This document shows, piece after piece, positions 53,293 to 62,837 of a stretch of DNA of 64,000 nt. Within the stretch, counting starts at the first letter, position 1. Each line of letters opens with the position of its first letter. The notes beneath the pieces are model-generated. The model made no database searches and had not been told where the DNA came from. It worked only from the letters and a program-made list of their open reading frames with translations. The stretch spans positions 1 through 64,000 of the forward strand of contig NZ_LRAC01000125.1 of the NCBI RefSeq assembly GCF_001517085.1, read 5' to 3'. Both the position numbers and the translations under genes were made by a program. The stretch comes from Paenibacillus sp. DMB5 (GTDB lineage: Bacteria; Bacillota; Bacilli; Paenibacillales; Paenibacillaceae).

Positions 53293-55991
53293 TTCAGGCT
53301 GCCGTTTTGAGTATCATCTTCAGGGTTCGTATTTTCTTCTTCCTCTTCTTCTTCCTCGTCATCACCTGTGCTGGCCGATGGAAGGTTAAAGTTCTCATCA
53401 CCCAGTGACTTGTTGAAGCCGTTGAAGAAATCCAGTGTCCATTCCCCTTTATGGAAAATAAAACCGCTGCTTGCTACACTCAGCGTTCCGTCCCCTTTGA
53501 TGAACAGGGTATCCAGGAACGGCATGTCATCTGACTGCGTTGTTCCGAAGATGTCCAGCTTACCGCGGACAAACGCCAGATCTTTACCTGTATAAGCTAC
53601 AGCATCATTAATAATGGCCGGTTCAGTCTTGGTATCAACAATAACCTGCTCGTCAGCCTTGGAGCCGACCTGCTTGATCATCCCGCGGATGACAACAACC
53701 ACTTCGCGGTCAATTTCCTCTTCCTCTGCTTCAGCCTCGAATGCCTCCAAATCTTCCTCGGAGTCAAACAGCATGTAGTTGTAGAGAGGCGTTTCTTCAA
53801 GCGCTTCATCATCCATGAATTCACTCAGCTCGAACTCCGGATCAACGGCCTTGCTGGCCATTCCGATTACCGCTTTGGTCTTTTTGTATTCCGTTACTGC
53901 ATTATAGAGGAAGGCTCCGTCTTCAAACGGCTCGTCCGGGAACAAGCTGTTCAGATCGTCGAGCAGATCTCCGCTTACAGACGATCCGTTAGCAATGCCG
54001 CTGACATCCACCAGCTGCTTGTATACGACCATAATGCCGGCTTCGCGGATCCGCGATTCGTCATTATCGGATACGATAATAGTCTGTTCAGTGGTGATGT
54101 CATACATCGAGGCAATTTCCTCGTCACCGCCAGCATCGCCCTTGTAGTCAATCTCCACCTGGTATTCACCGAGCGGAAGCTCAGGTCCCAGGCCTTCTTC
54201 GATTACATTGCCGGCCTCATCCACTTTATCTCCGCCGCGGTAAGTGATTCTCATATCACCGGACATTCCGTCATCAGTCGGCTGCATAACTACAGCATCC
54301 TGGACGTTAACCTTGTAGCGTTCACCGGTCACTGTCTCTTTCAGATACAGATCAAAGTTAGGCGCAGTCGTCTCGTTGCCTGTATTGTAGGCTTCGATGT
54401 TCGACAGGTTGACGGTCATATACTTCACGTCTGTACTGTACAGCTCCTCAGGAGACATTCCATATACATAGGTCGGTGTTGCCTCGCCTACCGGCGGAAG
54501 CAGAATGAAGTTCGATTTGTTCGACTCATACTGTGCTTTGATACTTTCATCCGCCATACCCTCAATCTCACTCTGGGTCTCCGGACTGCGTGCTGTAATC
54601 ATATATTCGCGGGTAGTAGGCCAAGGTCTGCCTTTAGCCTGCACCTTGAACGATGCGGCAATCGTATCACCCGGCTTGTACTTCGGCTGGATGCCCTGCT
54701 CCGCTTCTTCAGGCGATGCCGTCTTCTTGAATTCCAGCGTCCGGCTTCGCGTGTTCTCAAGCACCGCATTGCCGTTCGCATCTCTTACGACGTTCCCTTT
54801 ACTGTCAAGTCTGACGAAGTTCAGCCCGCTTTCGAGCGTAAGCTGCACTTCAATCTTGGAATGCTCCATGTTAAAAGCGGCCAGATTCTCTACCTCTGCA
54901 GTGATATCGAAAATGCCCTCATCCCGGTAGGCACTGTCATCCTCAAGAGTCGCCAGCTGCTGAATCTGATCTACATAGCGGATCGAGAATACTTTATCCG
55001 GAGCAATGATTTCCCCGAGGCCGTAAATGGTCTCGAAGCTCTGGGAACCGCCGGCGGCAATCTTGTCCGGGTTCCAGTAGAAGGCGACTGCAGAGTCGGC
55101 ACTTCCGTAATCATTGGTGTCACGGGTGAAATCCAGATTCGGGTTCACCTTGTAATCCCATTTGGTGTTGGCCAGCCCGTTCCAATGGCCGACAATCATC
55201 TCGTCCACAATATTGATATTCTGCTCGGCAATATTGTTGAAGCCGTAGGCGACAACATTGGTCGCCTGCGGATTGGTCAGGTCCAGCTTGTCACGCATAA
55301 CCCAGTAGGAAGGAAGCTTGTACAGCGCTGCATCCTCTTCCGGAATGCCCGCTGCCCGCGGGTCATGCACCAGCTTTCTTTCTACCATCAGCGGAGCCTG
55401 GTAGGCAGTGCCGATCTGGAACAACGGCCCGTCATTGGCGCCGACCATTGTATCCAGCAGGATCCGACTGCCGACCTCAACGACAGCTCCGCTCTTGTTG
55501 TTGACTTCATAGCGGATATTGATATTACCGGAATTCACCATATCCTGGCTGTCGGTGTAGAGCATCAGGATCTGCTTGATCTCTACGCCTTTGATTTTCC
55601 ACAGCATTTCGAGCTGCTTGGTTCCGTTGGAGTTCTCCACAATCTGCGGTGCTGTGGTTTCGGAATAAAACTTGCTGTCGAACTTGTATTTGTTGCCGTA
55701 GATATAATCTGTTCCGTCAATCCGGAACGTCGTAAACGACGTTTCCGGATCATCTCCCTGGAACAACAGATTGGTAGTCTGGTCCTTCTTGCGTATTGGC
55801 TGGCCATCCACTGTACGGACACCGTAACGGCCCGTAGCGTTATCCACAGTGACTTTGATGAAGTCATTGGCGATCGTGGTTGTATTCGTCGCCTTGGCCG
55901 CATCCGCCAGGGCATGCAGGCTCTCTGATGTAGACAGGAATACCATCACAAAGGAGAGCATCATCGCACACGTTTTTTTAAGCAGCTTCAC
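53274..55991 (-). CDS. Giant SLH surface protein, N-terminal frame (frameshifted)
   Basis: The 905-residue frame has a signal peptide (residues 1-28, ending STSESLHALA). It continues with large beta-rich regions without a recognised family (for example IKVTVDNATGRYGVRTVDG and EGIFDITAEVENLAAFN). Near the end is a very acidic tract of eight Glu in a row after TGDD. It stops at QSGA because one G is missing in the run at 53279-53283; the restored frame continues as GGVGDRLNPLRQV in the C-terminal frame. The gene starts 28 bases after the stop of the Ig-like protein gene, so it is probably in the same operon. Confidence 0.87.
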   Translation of the reverse strand: MKLLKKTCAMMLSFVMVFLSTSESLHALADAAKATNTTTIANDFIKVTVDNATGRYGVRTVDGQPIRKKDQTTNLLFQGDDPETSFTTFRIDGTDYIYGNKYKFDSKFYSETTAPQIVENSNGTKQLEMLWKIKGVEIKQILMLYTDSQDMVNSGNINIRYEVNNKSGAVVEVGSRILLDTMVGANDGPLFQIGTAYQAPLMVERKLVHDPRAAGIPEEDAALYKLPSYWVMRDKLDLTNPQATNVVAYGFNNIAEQNINIVDEMIVGHWNGLANTKWDYKVNPNLDFTRDTNDYGSADSAVAFYWNPDKIAAGGSQSFETIYGLGEIIAPDKVFSIRYVDQIQQLATLEDDSAYRDEGIFDITAEVENLAAFNMEHSKIEVQLTLESGLNFVRLDSKGNVVRDANGNAVLENTRSRTLEFKKTASPEEAEQGIQPKYKPGDTIAASFKVQAKGRPWPTTREYMITARSPETQSEIEGMADESIKAQYESNKSNFILLPPVGEATPTYVYGMSPEELYSTDVKYMTVNLSNIEAYNTGNETTAPNFDLYLKETVTGERYKVNVQDAVVMQPTDDGMSGDMRITYRGGDKVDEAGNVIEEGLGPELPLGEYQVEIDYKGDAGGDEEIASMYDITTEQTIIVSDNDESRIREAGIMVVYKQLVDVSGIANGSSVSGDLLDDLNSLFPDEPFEDGAFLYNAVTEYKKTKAVIGMASKAVDPEFELSEFMDDEALEETPLYNYMLFDSEEDLEAFEAEAEEEEIDREVVVVIRGMIKQVGSKADEQVIVDTKTEPAIINDAVAYTGKDLAFVRGKLDIFGTTQSDDMPFLDTLFIKGDGTLSVASSGFIFHKGEWTLDFFNGFNKSLGDENFNLPSASTGDDEEEEEEEENTNPEDDTQNGSLKWQSGA

Positions 55992-56019
55992 CTATAGTCC
56001 CCCTGTTCATAGTTCTTTT

Positions 56020-59000
56020 CTAGTTCGTGCTGCTGACGAAGAAGGTCGCATACTCACGGTCGCGCTCCTGCGTTCTCACGATAATTGTGTACCAGCCGGC
56101 TTTCGGGAAAGTAACCTTGTACTGTCCGCTCACGAGCTGATCATAGGTGATTTTGGTAGCGATTGTTTTCATTTGCCCTTCGCGGTAGAGTCCTGACTGA
56201 TACATCAGATCGAATGTACCCCACTCATTCACTTTGTCAGCGCCCGAAACCTTCATTGTGTTGTAGCCGCTGATCTTGAAGGTAATGGTATTGCTGCTGA
56301 ACAATGCGGATTCTCCGGAGGAGGCTGAAATCAGTGTATCGTCTCCGAAAATAAGCAGTCCGCCGTCCTTCACGACAATAACATCCTGCGTTGCCATGGT
56401 TTTATTGCCGACCTGGTCAGTTGCAGTGTAAGTAACCTGCTGGCGGCCAAGCTTTGTCAGATCAAGACCGGTGATAGCCACCTTCACATTTCCTGCCGCC
56501 GATACGTTATCGGAGACGGTGTAGCCGCCGAGATCAACGGCGAAGTTAAAGTTCTGCTTGTTCTGGGCAATGCCGACAGCACTCTTTTTCAATGTGAGCT
56601 CAGGTGCCGTGTTATCCAGACCTTTTACCGTAACCGGAATTTTGCTCGAATTGCCGAGCAGGTCGGAGATCGTCATTACCGTTGAACCCGCGCTTTCAAA
56701 TTCTCTTGAGTAAGTGAATGTACCGTCTGCGGCACTGATTTTGTTCGTGTAGCTTGCGCCCGACTGGATCGGCTTAAGTCCCGAGAACACCATATTCGGT
56801 GCCGTCGTCTTGCCGGACACCGTCACTTTCACCTTGCCCTGTGCGTACTCCTGTCCGCCGATCGTAACGATCTTGCTGTCAGGAACTGCTTTGCCTGCAG
56901 CATCTACGAACGTATAAGTGATTTTATCCGCATCCGGCGCTGTGTTCAGAATATTGGTGACAGTCTCTTTGATTACGGTCGTATTACCGAACTGGTCCGC
57001 TACGGTAAAGGAAGCTACACCGTTCTCTTTCAGGGATACGGTCTGGTTCTGGCTCGTGATAAAGATCTGCTTCGCCGAGTTATCCGCCTTCTGCACTTCC
57101 AGCGTTACTCCGGAGGAGAGCACCACATTGCCGTTGCCGTCCTTAATCGTGCCGAACGCCTTGCTGCCGTCAGCCCCGTACTGGTACGAGCGGACAATTT
57201 TTACCTTAGGTGCTTCTTTGTCAATATTGTTCACTGTGGCTACCGCTGTGCCAGTGTTGCCTGCGGCATCCTTGAATTCAAAGGTAAATGAGCCGTTCTC
57301 TGTAAAGGTATAAGAGCTCTTGCCGTTGTTGTTCGTAATAATAATCGGTTCTGACGGATCAACCAGCTGTGCCGTAACATTGCTGTTCGTCAGTGCTGTG
57401 AACGGATATTCTACGGTTGCCATCGGCGCCGTTCCATCCACATTCTTAACAACGATGTACAGAGTGTCGGTACGCTCGGCATCATTAAGGTCGATCAGAT
57501 CAAAGCTGTAGAAGCCATTCTCTTTGACATTAAAGGTATTGCCTGTGCGTGCCGGTACGGTTGGATTCACCTTGCCGACAATAACCTTGACCCCTGCAGG
57601 AACCGCCACTTCAATATTGGCACCGACAGTGGCATTCACCGGGCTGGTAGTATTCATGCTGGCAAGTGCATATACCGGAGCATCTTCCGGCATCTGGGCC
57701 GGTATTTTCAGCTTGGCAGCGTCGCTGATCTTGCCGCCCGGCGTTCTGTATTTCACCATAACCTCCAGGAATGCAGGATTACCTGTAGGAACCTTAACCG
57801 AAACAAAGTTTGTGTAAGGCTTCCAGTTCACCCAGCTGGCTCCGTTATCCGGAGATATGGAATATTCATAGCCTGCTTTATCCTCTGTGTCGAGGCTCAG
57901 CTTCACAATGGCGGTATAACCGTCTTCCTCGTCACCGGACAGGTACAGGAGTGCAGACTCGGCAGCTGCCGGAGGTGCATCTTTATCTCCGCTTGCCGAA
58001 ACCTTGAAGCTTTCAGGCGTGTGGGAGACGACACTGTTGCCTGCTCCGTCAACGGACCACACATACAGGGTGTAATCGGCTACCTCACCCGGCTTCAGAT
58101 CCTTGCCGGTAATTTCAACGGCTCCGCCAAGCGGAAGGTCTGTCCATCCCTGGGAAACTGCATCCGGTGCAGGAGCATCCGCTTTGACCCATTGGTATTT
58201 CGTTTTCGCGCCTGTCTTGCTGTACAGCTCAGAAACAGTAACACTCAGCGACTGCTTAGGTAGCGGATAATTAACGCCGTTCTTGCTGTAGGTTACTGAT
58301 GACGGCTCGTTATCGAAATAATAGGCTTTGGAGTAGTAATACGCCTTGTCGCCCTGCTTCACAATTAAATGCACATACTGCACACCGTTCTTGGTAGCAT
58401 CGGCCGGGATCAGATAAGTGATCTTCTCAGGCTCTTCTGCCGCCAGCAGCGCTACTGCCTTGTCAGAACCTGCTTCCGGCTGGGCACCAGCTGAAGGTGC
58501 AGCTGTAGCTTCGGATCCGATTTCCGGTTCTGCAGTTGGTGCCACAGTTGGCACGGCAGTTGCTGCCGGTGTAGCAGAAGCTTGAGGCTCAGGTGTAGCC
58601 TCCAGTGTATTGACAGCCACTTGCTTGAAGCTGCCTGCATTGAGCAGGCCAACGGACAGCAGCTTCATCATTGCCGCCGGTCCAACCACTGCGCCGACCG
58701 CCGGTTCTACAGCCGGATCGGCTGCGGGTGTTGGTGCCGGAGTAATTTCCGGTCCGCTTCCTCCGCTGCCTTCACCTGGAGCAGGTGTCGGTGTTGGCGT
58801 TGCTTCTGCTCCGCCGCTGCCCGCTTCAGCTGATGAAGACGGTGAAGGGGATGGCGATGCTTCCAGAAGCGATTTTTTCCCCGTCATTTCTACCGGCTCC
58901 AGTGCCGTAAATTCACTGTCACCAGCCGGATGATTGGAGCTGCCGGTAATGGCATATCCGACAAAGTCCGGTGTAATGCCCCCAATGCTGAACATTACAT

Positions 59001-61677
59001 CATGACTCTGTACATAGTTAGGGTTGGACGGCGGTGTGAATTCGGCAGGCATGCTGTCCTGTGAATTCACAGTGACCGTCTTGCTGTAAGCCACATCCGT
59101 AATTTCGTTGCCGGCTTTATCAGCCGCCTTAAGGTAGAGCCAGTAGCTGCCATCCTCAAAAACATCCTCGTAGGTTGACTGGGTTACTGTTGTGCCATTG
59201 TAGTTGGCTGGCTTCCAGTCCACATCCGCCGGCTGATTGCCGTCTTTAACCCACTGGTACTTCACGGTATCGATTCCGCTGTGCGGATCAGATACAAGGG
59301 CTGTAATCTCAACACTGCTAGAGTTGTCGTTACTCGGAGTACCATTGGCAATGGAAGGAACCTGATTATCCAGCTTCAGGATACCTACGTTATGAGTCCA
59401 GTTGGAGTCGTCCTTCTTGAAGTAGTCCAGCTCCCATACATTTGTGTCGCCGTATTGTCCAACAGCAACCAGTGCCTTGTTGTCGGCATACAGAATTTTC
59501 TCATCTTCAGTGCCCGGAGCCTCTGCAAGCCAGGCCTTGTACTGCTCATCATGCTTTCTGACATATTCTTGCTTCAGCTCATACTGCTTCAACTCTCTCG
59601 CCGAATCCCAGGTCATGTCTGCAGTCCATGTGTGCAGATACCACTCTCCGCTGTTCTCGGAAGTAAAGGCTTCTGCCGGAGGTGCCAGCAGGTTGGTTTT
59701 GTTATTGGCAACCTGAAGCTTGATATCCTGGAATTTACCCGGATACAGCTCCTCTGAAGGCTGCTTCGCTGACAGTGCGAAACGTTTGAGCGCTGCATAA
59801 TTTTCATCTGCTACAGATGCGAATGGATCTGCCGGATTCTGGCTCCACAGGTAGTACACCAGGCCGACCGACGGAGAAGCCGAGCCCGTCATATTCGACG
59901 GACGGTAAATCCCCCGGCTTGGTCTGTCAAGGCCGCGGTCTGCAGCAATCGGATCCAGACTTGGAACTTTGACCGCAGGATCGTTGGCATCTATCGTAAC
60001 TTTTCCTTTTTTCTGATAAGTCGTATTGCTGCCTCCGCCGGTTTCATAACGGTAGCCGATAATTGGCAGCGTGTTGTCGATGGACAGGTTAGCCCAGTCG
60101 ATCTTGGAGTTCACCAGCGACGTGTCGCCGTCCACATGCTCGCCGTCAAAGTTGGCCGGCTGGAACAGCAGGTTACCTGCATAGTCCTGAATAACGTTGA
60201 TGTCGGTATTGTCGCCCTTGGCATCATTGGAAAGCGCAATGACTTTGAGCAGCGGCGCCTCTACCGCCGTACCGCCAGGCACCGTCATCCGGAACGTCCA
60301 GTTCTTTGTATTGGAACCGCCGGTATAATAAGCCTTCATGCCGTTATTGAAGCGCAGGAAGGTCTGCTCAGTGGTCCAGTCTTTTTTCACAACAGCTTCT
60401 TCGGTCATTTGAACCGTAAAATCAATAATATCGCCTTCATTAAGCGTTACCCCGGTCAGAATCTCCGGCTGGATGCCGTTACCGACCTTGGTATACTTCG
60501 GCCGAACCGCATCGACAATGACCCGGTAGCCCCCGCTCTTGTAATTGAAAGGATCGACTGTAACCCCCTGTACATTCTTCAAGCTCGCCGGGCTGCCGGC
60601 ATTCGGAAAGCTGATTGTTGCCATATTTCCCGCCGCATCCGCAAGTCCGGCTGCCGTGAATTTCTCCTGCATGGTCTGTTCCATTGGAGGATTGTTCGGG
60701 GTTGTCCCTGCAATCTTCGGCTCCACCGGAAGGTTTCCGCTCTGGGAGTATTCGTTCGGGCTGTAGGAAAAGGCGATCGAATTATTCAGCGTACTCAGAT
60801 TGGAGGAGCTGTACGTGATGTTGTCCAGATACTGCATCTGCCCAGCCCCGGGAAGTCCGGTTCCCGCCGGATTCATAAACAACGGATGCCGGAGGAAAAA
60901 GTCAGAGTTGCTGGCTACCAGCGAGGTCGGCTTAACCGGCTCTGTGAAATTGTAGGCGACCGTTACATTTTCGCTCTTTTTCACATACAGCTCAGTCTGG
61001 TTAATCGTTGTATTCTCACGGGTTGCACCGTTGCCGGTGAAGGTGTAGTCTTTTAGCACTGGGCGTTGCATGTCCTCGAAATTGAGGTAGAAGCCGCGTA
61101 CTCCTGCCGCCTCACCATCATCATCGCCTTCACCCATAACCCATATATTAATAACTGAATTAGGAGTGATAATAGCGGAAGCAGACTTATTGTAAACCTG
61201 GCTGCTTCCAGTTCTTTCTCTGATGATTTCCGTTCCGTCAATGGTTATTATGATTTCGGAACGACGTGTCCATGTGAGCCCAGAGTGTCGTCTTAAAACA
61301 GCAAATCCTGTGTGCATCTCGGCATGACCGCTTTTGGCCATTTCCCGCAAAATAGGATTATCGGCTACACGCACCTCGAAGGTCACAGTTGCTTTATTAT
61401 CGTTAACCCCTGCATAAATATTTCCGCCCGCCCAATCATATTGAGCATCTTTATCAGTTTCGGTCTGCACAAACCCTTCTACCTGGTTGTTATAGAAGTT
61501 AATAAATGTATTGGTGGCAGAATAGGACAGATTTCCTATACGCGCCCCGCTCTTAAAGACCACTTCAAGGTCCTTCGCCGCAGCCTGCACCCGCCCTGTC
61601 CACATATCAGGTATCAAAGACAGCAGCATAATAATCGTCAGACTTAATGCGGTGTATTTCTTCGCTTTCCTGCTCAT
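56020..61677 (-). CDS. Secreted Ig-like/OmpL47-type multidomain protein
   Basis: This protein of about 1,885 residues has a signal peptide ending near GRVQAAAKD. The N-terminal third is unassigned. OmpL47-type beta segments occur twice (HSGIDTVKYQWVKDGNQP and SKTGAKTKYQWVKADAP). A Pro/Ser/Thr/Ala-rich stretch at about residues 940-1090 (SPSPSPSSS, TPTPTPAP, TAVPTVAPTAEPE) includes a hydrophobic patch, AAMMKLLSVGLLNAG. Repeated Ig-like (DUF5011/HYR) domains follow (VTYTATDQVGNKTMATQDVIVV). There is no SLH or LPXTG anchor. The start is ATG 61677 or TTG 61683; GGGGGAG lies 7 bases before the latter. First gene of the 23-kb surface operon. Confidence 0.85.
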   Translation of the reverse strand: MSRKAKKYTALSLTIIMLLSLIPDMWTGRVQAAAKDLEVVFKSGARIGNLSYSATNTFINFYNNQVEGFVQTETDKDAQYDWAGGNIYAGVNDNKATVTFEVRVADNPILREMAKSGHAEMHTGFAVLRRHSGLTWTRRSEIIITIDGTEIIRERTGSSQVYNKSASAIITPNSVINIWVMGEGDDDGEAAGVRGFYLNFEDMQRPVLKDYTFTGNGATRENTTINQTELYVKKSENVTVAYNFTEPVKPTSLVASNSDFFLRHPLFMNPAGTGLPGAGQMQYLDNITYSSSNLSTLNNSIAFSYSPNEYSQSGNLPVEPKIAGTTPNNPPMEQTMQEKFTAAGLADAAGNMATISFPNAGSPASLKNVQGVTVDPFNYKSGGYRVIVDAVRPKYTKVGNGIQPEILTGVTLNEGDIIDFTVQMTEEAVVKKDWTTEQTFLRFNNGMKAYYTGGSNTKNWTFRMTVPGGTAVEAPLLKVIALSNDAKGDNTDINVIQDYAGNLLFQPANFDGEHVDGDTSLVNSKIDWANLSIDNTLPIIGYRYETGGGSNTTYQKKGKVTIDANDPAVKVPSLDPIAADRGLDRPSRGIYRPSNMTGSASPSVGLVYYLWSQNPADPFASVADENYAALKRFALSAKQPSEELYPGKFQDIKLQVANNKTNLLAPPAEAFTSENSGEWYLHTWTADMTWDSARELKQYELKQEYVRKHDEQYKAWLAEAPGTEDEKILYADNKALVAVGQYGDTNVWELDYFKKDDSNWTHNVGILKLDNQVPSIANGTPSNDNSSSVEITALVSDPHSGIDTVKYQWVKDGNQPADVDWKPANYNGTTVTQSTYEDVFEDGSYWLYLKAADKAGNEITDVAYSKTVTVNSQDSMPAEFTPPSNPNYVQSHDVMFSIGGITPDFVGYAITGSSNHPAGDSEFTALEPVEMTGKKSLLEASPSPSPSSSAEAGSGGAEATPTPTPAPGEGSGGSGPEITPAPTPAADPAVEPAVGAVVGPAAMMKLLSVGLLNAGSFKQVAVNTLEATPEPQASATPAATAVPTVAPTAEPEIGSEATAAPSAGAQPEAGSDKAVALLAAEEPEKITYLIPADATKNGVQYVHLIVKQGDKAYYYSKAYYFDNEPSSVTYSKNGVNYPLPKQSLSVTVSELYSKTGAKTKYQWVKADAPAPDAVSQGWTDLPLGGAVEITGKDLKPGEVADYTLYVWSVDGAGNSVVSHTPESFKVSASGDKDAPPAAAESALLYLSGDEEDGYTAIVKLSLDTEDKAGYEYSISPDNGASWVNWKPYTNFVSVKVPTGNPAFLEVMVKYRTPGGKISDAAKLKIPAQMPEDAPVYALASMNTTSPVNATVGANIEVAVPAGVKVIVGKVNPTVPARTGNTFNVKENGFYSFDLIDLNDAERTDTLYIVVKNVDGTAPMATVEYPFTALTNSNVTAQLVDPSEPIIITNNNGKSSYTFTENGSFTFEFKDAAGNTGTAVATVNNIDKEAPKVKIVRSYQYGADGSKAFGTIKDGNGNVVLSSGVTLEVQKADNSAKQIFITSQNQTVSLKENGVASFTVADQFGNTTVIKETVTNILNTAPDADKITYTFVDAAGKAVPDSKIVTIGGQEYAQGKVKVTVSGKTTAPNMVFSGLKPIQSGASYTNKISAADGTFTYSREFESAGSTVMTISDLLGNSSKIPVTVKGLDNTAPELTLKKSAVGIAQNKQNFNFAVDLGGYTVSDNVSAAGNVKVAITGLDLTKLGRQQVTYTATDQVGNKTMATQDVIVVKDGGLLIFGDDTLISASSGESALFSSNTITFKISGYNTMKVSGADKVNEWGTFDLMYQSGLYREGQMKTIATKITYDQLVSGQYKVTFPKAGWYTIIVRTQERDREYATFFVSSTN

Positions 61678-61717
61678 CAGCAATTCGATGCTCCCCCTTA
61701 TTGTTTCATCATTCTAA

Positions 61718-61803
61718 GTCCGCCGTCCTACAAGAATAGTTGGTGTTTAGTCTCTTTACCTTGTGTCTGCACGCTCTCTCCTTTCGGCTCCCTTACGACG
61801 GAC
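61718..61803 (-). ncRNA. Possible structured 5' leader of the surface operon
   Basis: On the minus strand GTCCGTCGT (61795-61803) can pair over nine bases with ACGGCGGAC (61718-61726), one G-U pair. Inner arms ACAAG and CTTGT can also pair. The direct repeat ACAAGAATA occurs near both ends. It does not match riboswitch families I know. It lies about 40 bases before the start codon of the first giant protein. Confidence 0.35.
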
Positions 61804-62126
61804 AAGAATAACTAGCTTCTTAATACCTATTTTTTCATATCTGAAATCCATTCTAGCAGGGAGCTCTAAACAAACTCTTAACAAATCTCGACAAAATACT
61901 GTTTCAGAGGGGTTAAAAGGGGGTAAATTGCATGAAAGTGCGTATTTTTTTCTTTTTTCTAGAAAATATTTTTGTTTATTCGACTTTTTATTTATTTCCG
62001 GGCTGATTTTATGGGCCTGTACAAATTAAAAAGCCCGGACAGTGACTACCGCCCAAGCTGAAAATTTTTTTGCAATTTGTGAACACCGACCTGTTTTTAT
62101 CGAAACATATGCTCCAGTTCATTCCA

Positions 62127-62155
62127 ATTAAAAAAGCCAACCGCTCCCGGTTGGC
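62127..62155 (-). terminator. Terminator of dgk-dck
   Basis: On the minus strand a stem GCCAACCG / CGGTTGGC (62136-62155) is followed by TTTTTTAATT. It lies 27 bases past the dck stop codon. Confidence 0.88.
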
Positions 62156-62181
62156 TTCCCCTCTATCCTCTATATAAAATA

Positions 62182-62390
62182 TTACTTCGCCACCGCACCC
62201 CGGTTAATCGCCTTGCCCACCTGCTCCAGAATCGCGGACATTGAAGCCGGGTCTTTTACATCATAGTCGTCGATATTCAGGCGCAGCACCGGACAGGCGC
62301 TGAACTCATTGATCCACTGGGAATAACGTCCGTGCATATGCTCCCAGTAGGAGACATCCGTCTGGATTTCCATCTCGCGCGCGTCGTCAT
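62182..62390 (-). pseudogene. C-terminal remainder of deoxyadenosine/deoxycytidine kinase, out of frame
   Basis: This frame continues dck at REMEIQTDVSYWEHMHGRYSQW and includes ACPVLRLNIDDYDV, the end of the kinase, with stop at 62182. Two extra bases, one near 62425 and one near 62391, separate it from the N-terminal frame. Between them the frame reads EGSLPSILTRI. Confidence 0.82.
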
Positions 62391-62837
62391 TTGATCCGGG
62401 TGAGGATCGACGGCAGGCTGCCTTCCGATACAGATCAGCACGTCAGGATGCGGAAAATATGGCGTCATCACCATCGCCTCATACAGACTGGTATATGTGT
62501 CATAGTCGGTCTTGGACATGGTGCCTTGATCGGCATGCATTTTAGCAAAAATCCCGGTGTCCTCATAAATCGAACGGTCCTGCACAAAGCCGCCGCCCAG
62601 CTCGAACATCTTTTTCTGCTCCTTGAACCGCTCCGCAAGGAAGTAAATCTGCAGATGGAAGCTCCACCGCTCAAAATCATGATAGAACTTCTCCAGGTAA
62701 GGGTTGTGGTCAACCTGCTCCAGCGAGGTCTGGAAGTTCAGCCGCTCCGCCAGCGCTCCGGTCAGCGTCGATTTGCCGACCCCCACCGTTCCGGCTACGG
62801 TAATAATCGCGTTCTCCGGAATGTTGTATCTGTTCAT
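62277..62837 (-). CDS. dck: Deoxyadenosine/deoxycytidine kinase, N-terminal part, frameshifted
   Basis: This part has P-loop VAGTVGVGKSTLT, LEQVDHNPYLEKFYHDFERWSFHLQIYFL, the DRS motif in FVQDRSIYEDTGIFAKMHAD and MVMTPYFPHPDVLICI, which match Bacillus Dck (YaaF) closely. After LICI the frame is lost (GRQPAVDPHP and a spurious tail). Correction of two single-base insertions gives a kinase of about 218 residues ending at 62182. It salvages deoxyadenosine and deoxycytidine. Its ATG overlaps the stop of dgk by four bases (ATGA). Confidence 0.87.
   Translation of the reverse strand: MNRYNIPENAIITVAGTVGVGKSTLTGALAERLNFQTSLEQVDHNPYLEKFYHDFERWSFHLQIYFLAERFKEQKKMFELGGGFVQDRSIYEDTGIFAKMHADQGTMSKTDYDTYTSLYEAMVMTPYFPHPDVLICIGRQPAVDPHPDQMTTRARWKSRRMSPTGSICTDVIPSGSMSSAPVRCCA

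Larger units (their letters stand above)
61684..62181. other. Long intergenic region upstream of the surface operon
   Basis: Nearly 500 A/T-rich bases. It contains the possible structured leader at 61718-61803, A/T-rich tracts near 61940-61995 likely to include the minus-strand promoter, a long-loop repeat TCCGGGCT / AGCCCGGA (61997-62004 and 62032-62039), and the dck terminator. No gene with a good ribosome site is seen. Confidence 0.5.

Noticed and set aside
60136..61056. Plus-strand ORF of 306 codons opposite the Ig-like protein gene
   Set aside because: Antisense shadow of a clearly coding minus-strand frame; atypical composition, no start signal.
61718..61803. c-di-GMP (GEMM) or c-di-AMP (ydaO) riboswitch
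   Set aside because: None of the conserved GEMM or ydaO sequence blocks could be found, so it is only listed as an unclassified candidate.
61763..62029. 88-codon plus-strand ORF upstream of the surface operon
   Set aside because: No ribosome site, A/T-rich noncoding composition, and it covers the probable leader and promoter of the opposite strand.
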